From positions 1 through 6,014 of the forward strand of contig JALSIO010000061.1 in assembly GCA_026989995.1 (NCBI GenBank): a DNA stretch of 6,014 nt. Reading direction: 5' to 3'. The translations under genes and the position numbers were made by a program. This document shows, in pieces, positions 5,657 through 6,014 of the stretch (position 1 is its first letter; each line of letters begins with the position of its first letter). The stretch comes from Myxococcales bacterium (GTDB lineage: Bacteria > Myxococcota_A > UBA9160 > JALSIO01). Below the pieces are notes generated by a model, which did no database searches, had not been told where the DNA came from, and saw nothing but the letters and a program-made list of their open reading frames with translations.

Positions 5657-6014
5657 ATGCACAAGGTCGCGCGGACTTTCGCCGCGATGATGGCGATGGC
5701 CCTCGGGCCGGCCCTGGCCGGGGCCGGGCCGGCCTCGTCCACGGGGACTCCGGCCGCCGTGCCGGGGGAGGAGCCCACTCCGGCGGAGGAGGAGGCGGCG
5801 GTACGCCCCGCCTCGCCCGAGCCCGGCGGGCCGGGGGGCGAGGCGCAGGCGGGGTCGCAGCCCGCCCCGACGGCGAGGGCCACGACCTCCGACGCCGAGG
5901 GGGGCGCGAGCGGCGCGGGCCCGGCGGCAGGGGCGGCCTCGCCGGCTCCCGATCCGACGCCCCGCCTCAAGACCGCAGCCGAGGTCCGCATCGGTCCCCA
6001 GGTGACCGGTCCGG
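5657..6014 (+). CDS. Exported protein with Pro/Ala/Gly-rich N-terminal linker (3' end outside window)
   Basis: The frame opens at the ATG after AGGAGG and runs off the right edge; 119 codons are visible. Residues 1-21 form a signal peptide: basic MHKVAR, hydrophobic TFAAMMAMALGPALA, and an A-L-A cleavage site after residue 21 (23 is also possible). There is no Cys, so it is not a lipoprotein at this end. Residues ~24-103 are low-complexity Pro/Ala/Gly/Glu/Ser/Thr, probably an extended linker spanning the periplasm or envelope. From ~104 the composition changes to LKTAAEVRIGPQVTGP, which looks like the first beta-strand of a folded domain. That strand would fit the start of an immunoglobulin-like or cohesin-like beta-sandwich, but too little is visible to name the domain. 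The gene follows the TPR gene by 106 bp in the same direction and may belong to the same locus. I do not recognise the protein. The low-complexity translation could make an automatic caller miss it, but the RBS and signal peptide argue that it is real. Confidence 0.75.
   Translation, partial: MHKVARTFAAMMAMALGPALAGAGPASSTGTPAAVPGEEPTPAEEEAAVRPASPEPGGPGGEAQAGSQPAPTARATTSDAEGGASGAGPAAGAASPAPDPTPRLKTAAEVRIGPQVTGP

Noticed and set aside
2893..5991. A 1032-codon open frame on the minus strand, opposite the whole TPR gene and beyond
   Set aside because: It mirrors the + strand TPR gene: its Leu/Glu/Arg/Gly-rich translation is what antisense reading of GC-rich codons gives. It has no recognisable domain, and it covers the regulator end, both gaps and the next gene start.

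Overview
This is a very GC-rich window (clearly above 70% G+C by eye, with G/C in nearly all third codon positions). Its coding sequence is dense and entirely on the + strand. An NtrC-type sigma-54 activator, an NtrB-like kinase and a long TPR lipoprotein together suggest a Gram-negative bacterium. Desulfobacterota/Myxococcota-type 'deltaproteobacteria', a high-GC proteobacterium or an acidobacterium would all fit; the sequence does not fix the phylum.

Layout: (1) 1-383, the 3' end of a Crp/Fnr-family regulator that begins upstream of the window. (2) 384-422, a short gap with a 9-bp stem-loop whose 3' arm contains the Shine-Dalgarno sequence of the next gene. (3) 423-1559, a soluble PAS histidine kinase. 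(4) 1556-3043, a receiver/AAA+/Fis-HTH response regulator with an intact GAFTGA motif, overlapping the kinase by 4 bp (GTGA). A perfect 28-bp palindrome lies inside this gene, in the linker between its AAA+ and HTH domains. (5) 3040-5550, an 836-residue lipoprotein with about 22 TPR units, overlapping the regulator by 4 bp (ATGA). (6) 5551-5656, a GC-rich gap with two adjacent potential stem-loops and a strong AGGAGG. (7) 5657 to the right edge, the start of a secreted protein: a signal peptide, about 80 residues of Pro/Ala/Gly/Glu-rich linker, then the first strand of what may be a folded domain.

How the genes may work together: kinase, regulator and TPR lipoprotein form one tightly overlapped transcription/translation unit. 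The expected signal flow is a cytosolic cue to PAS kinase, phosphotransfer to the regulator, and sigma-54 promoter activation elsewhere. The TPR lipoprotein resembles the giant TPR lipoproteins (PrsT-like) found at exopolysaccharide/exosortase (PEP-CTERM) loci, and the following exported protein suggests that the locus continues into an envelope or surface system. No exosortase, glycosyltransferase or PEP-CTERM tail is visible here, so that link is an inference.
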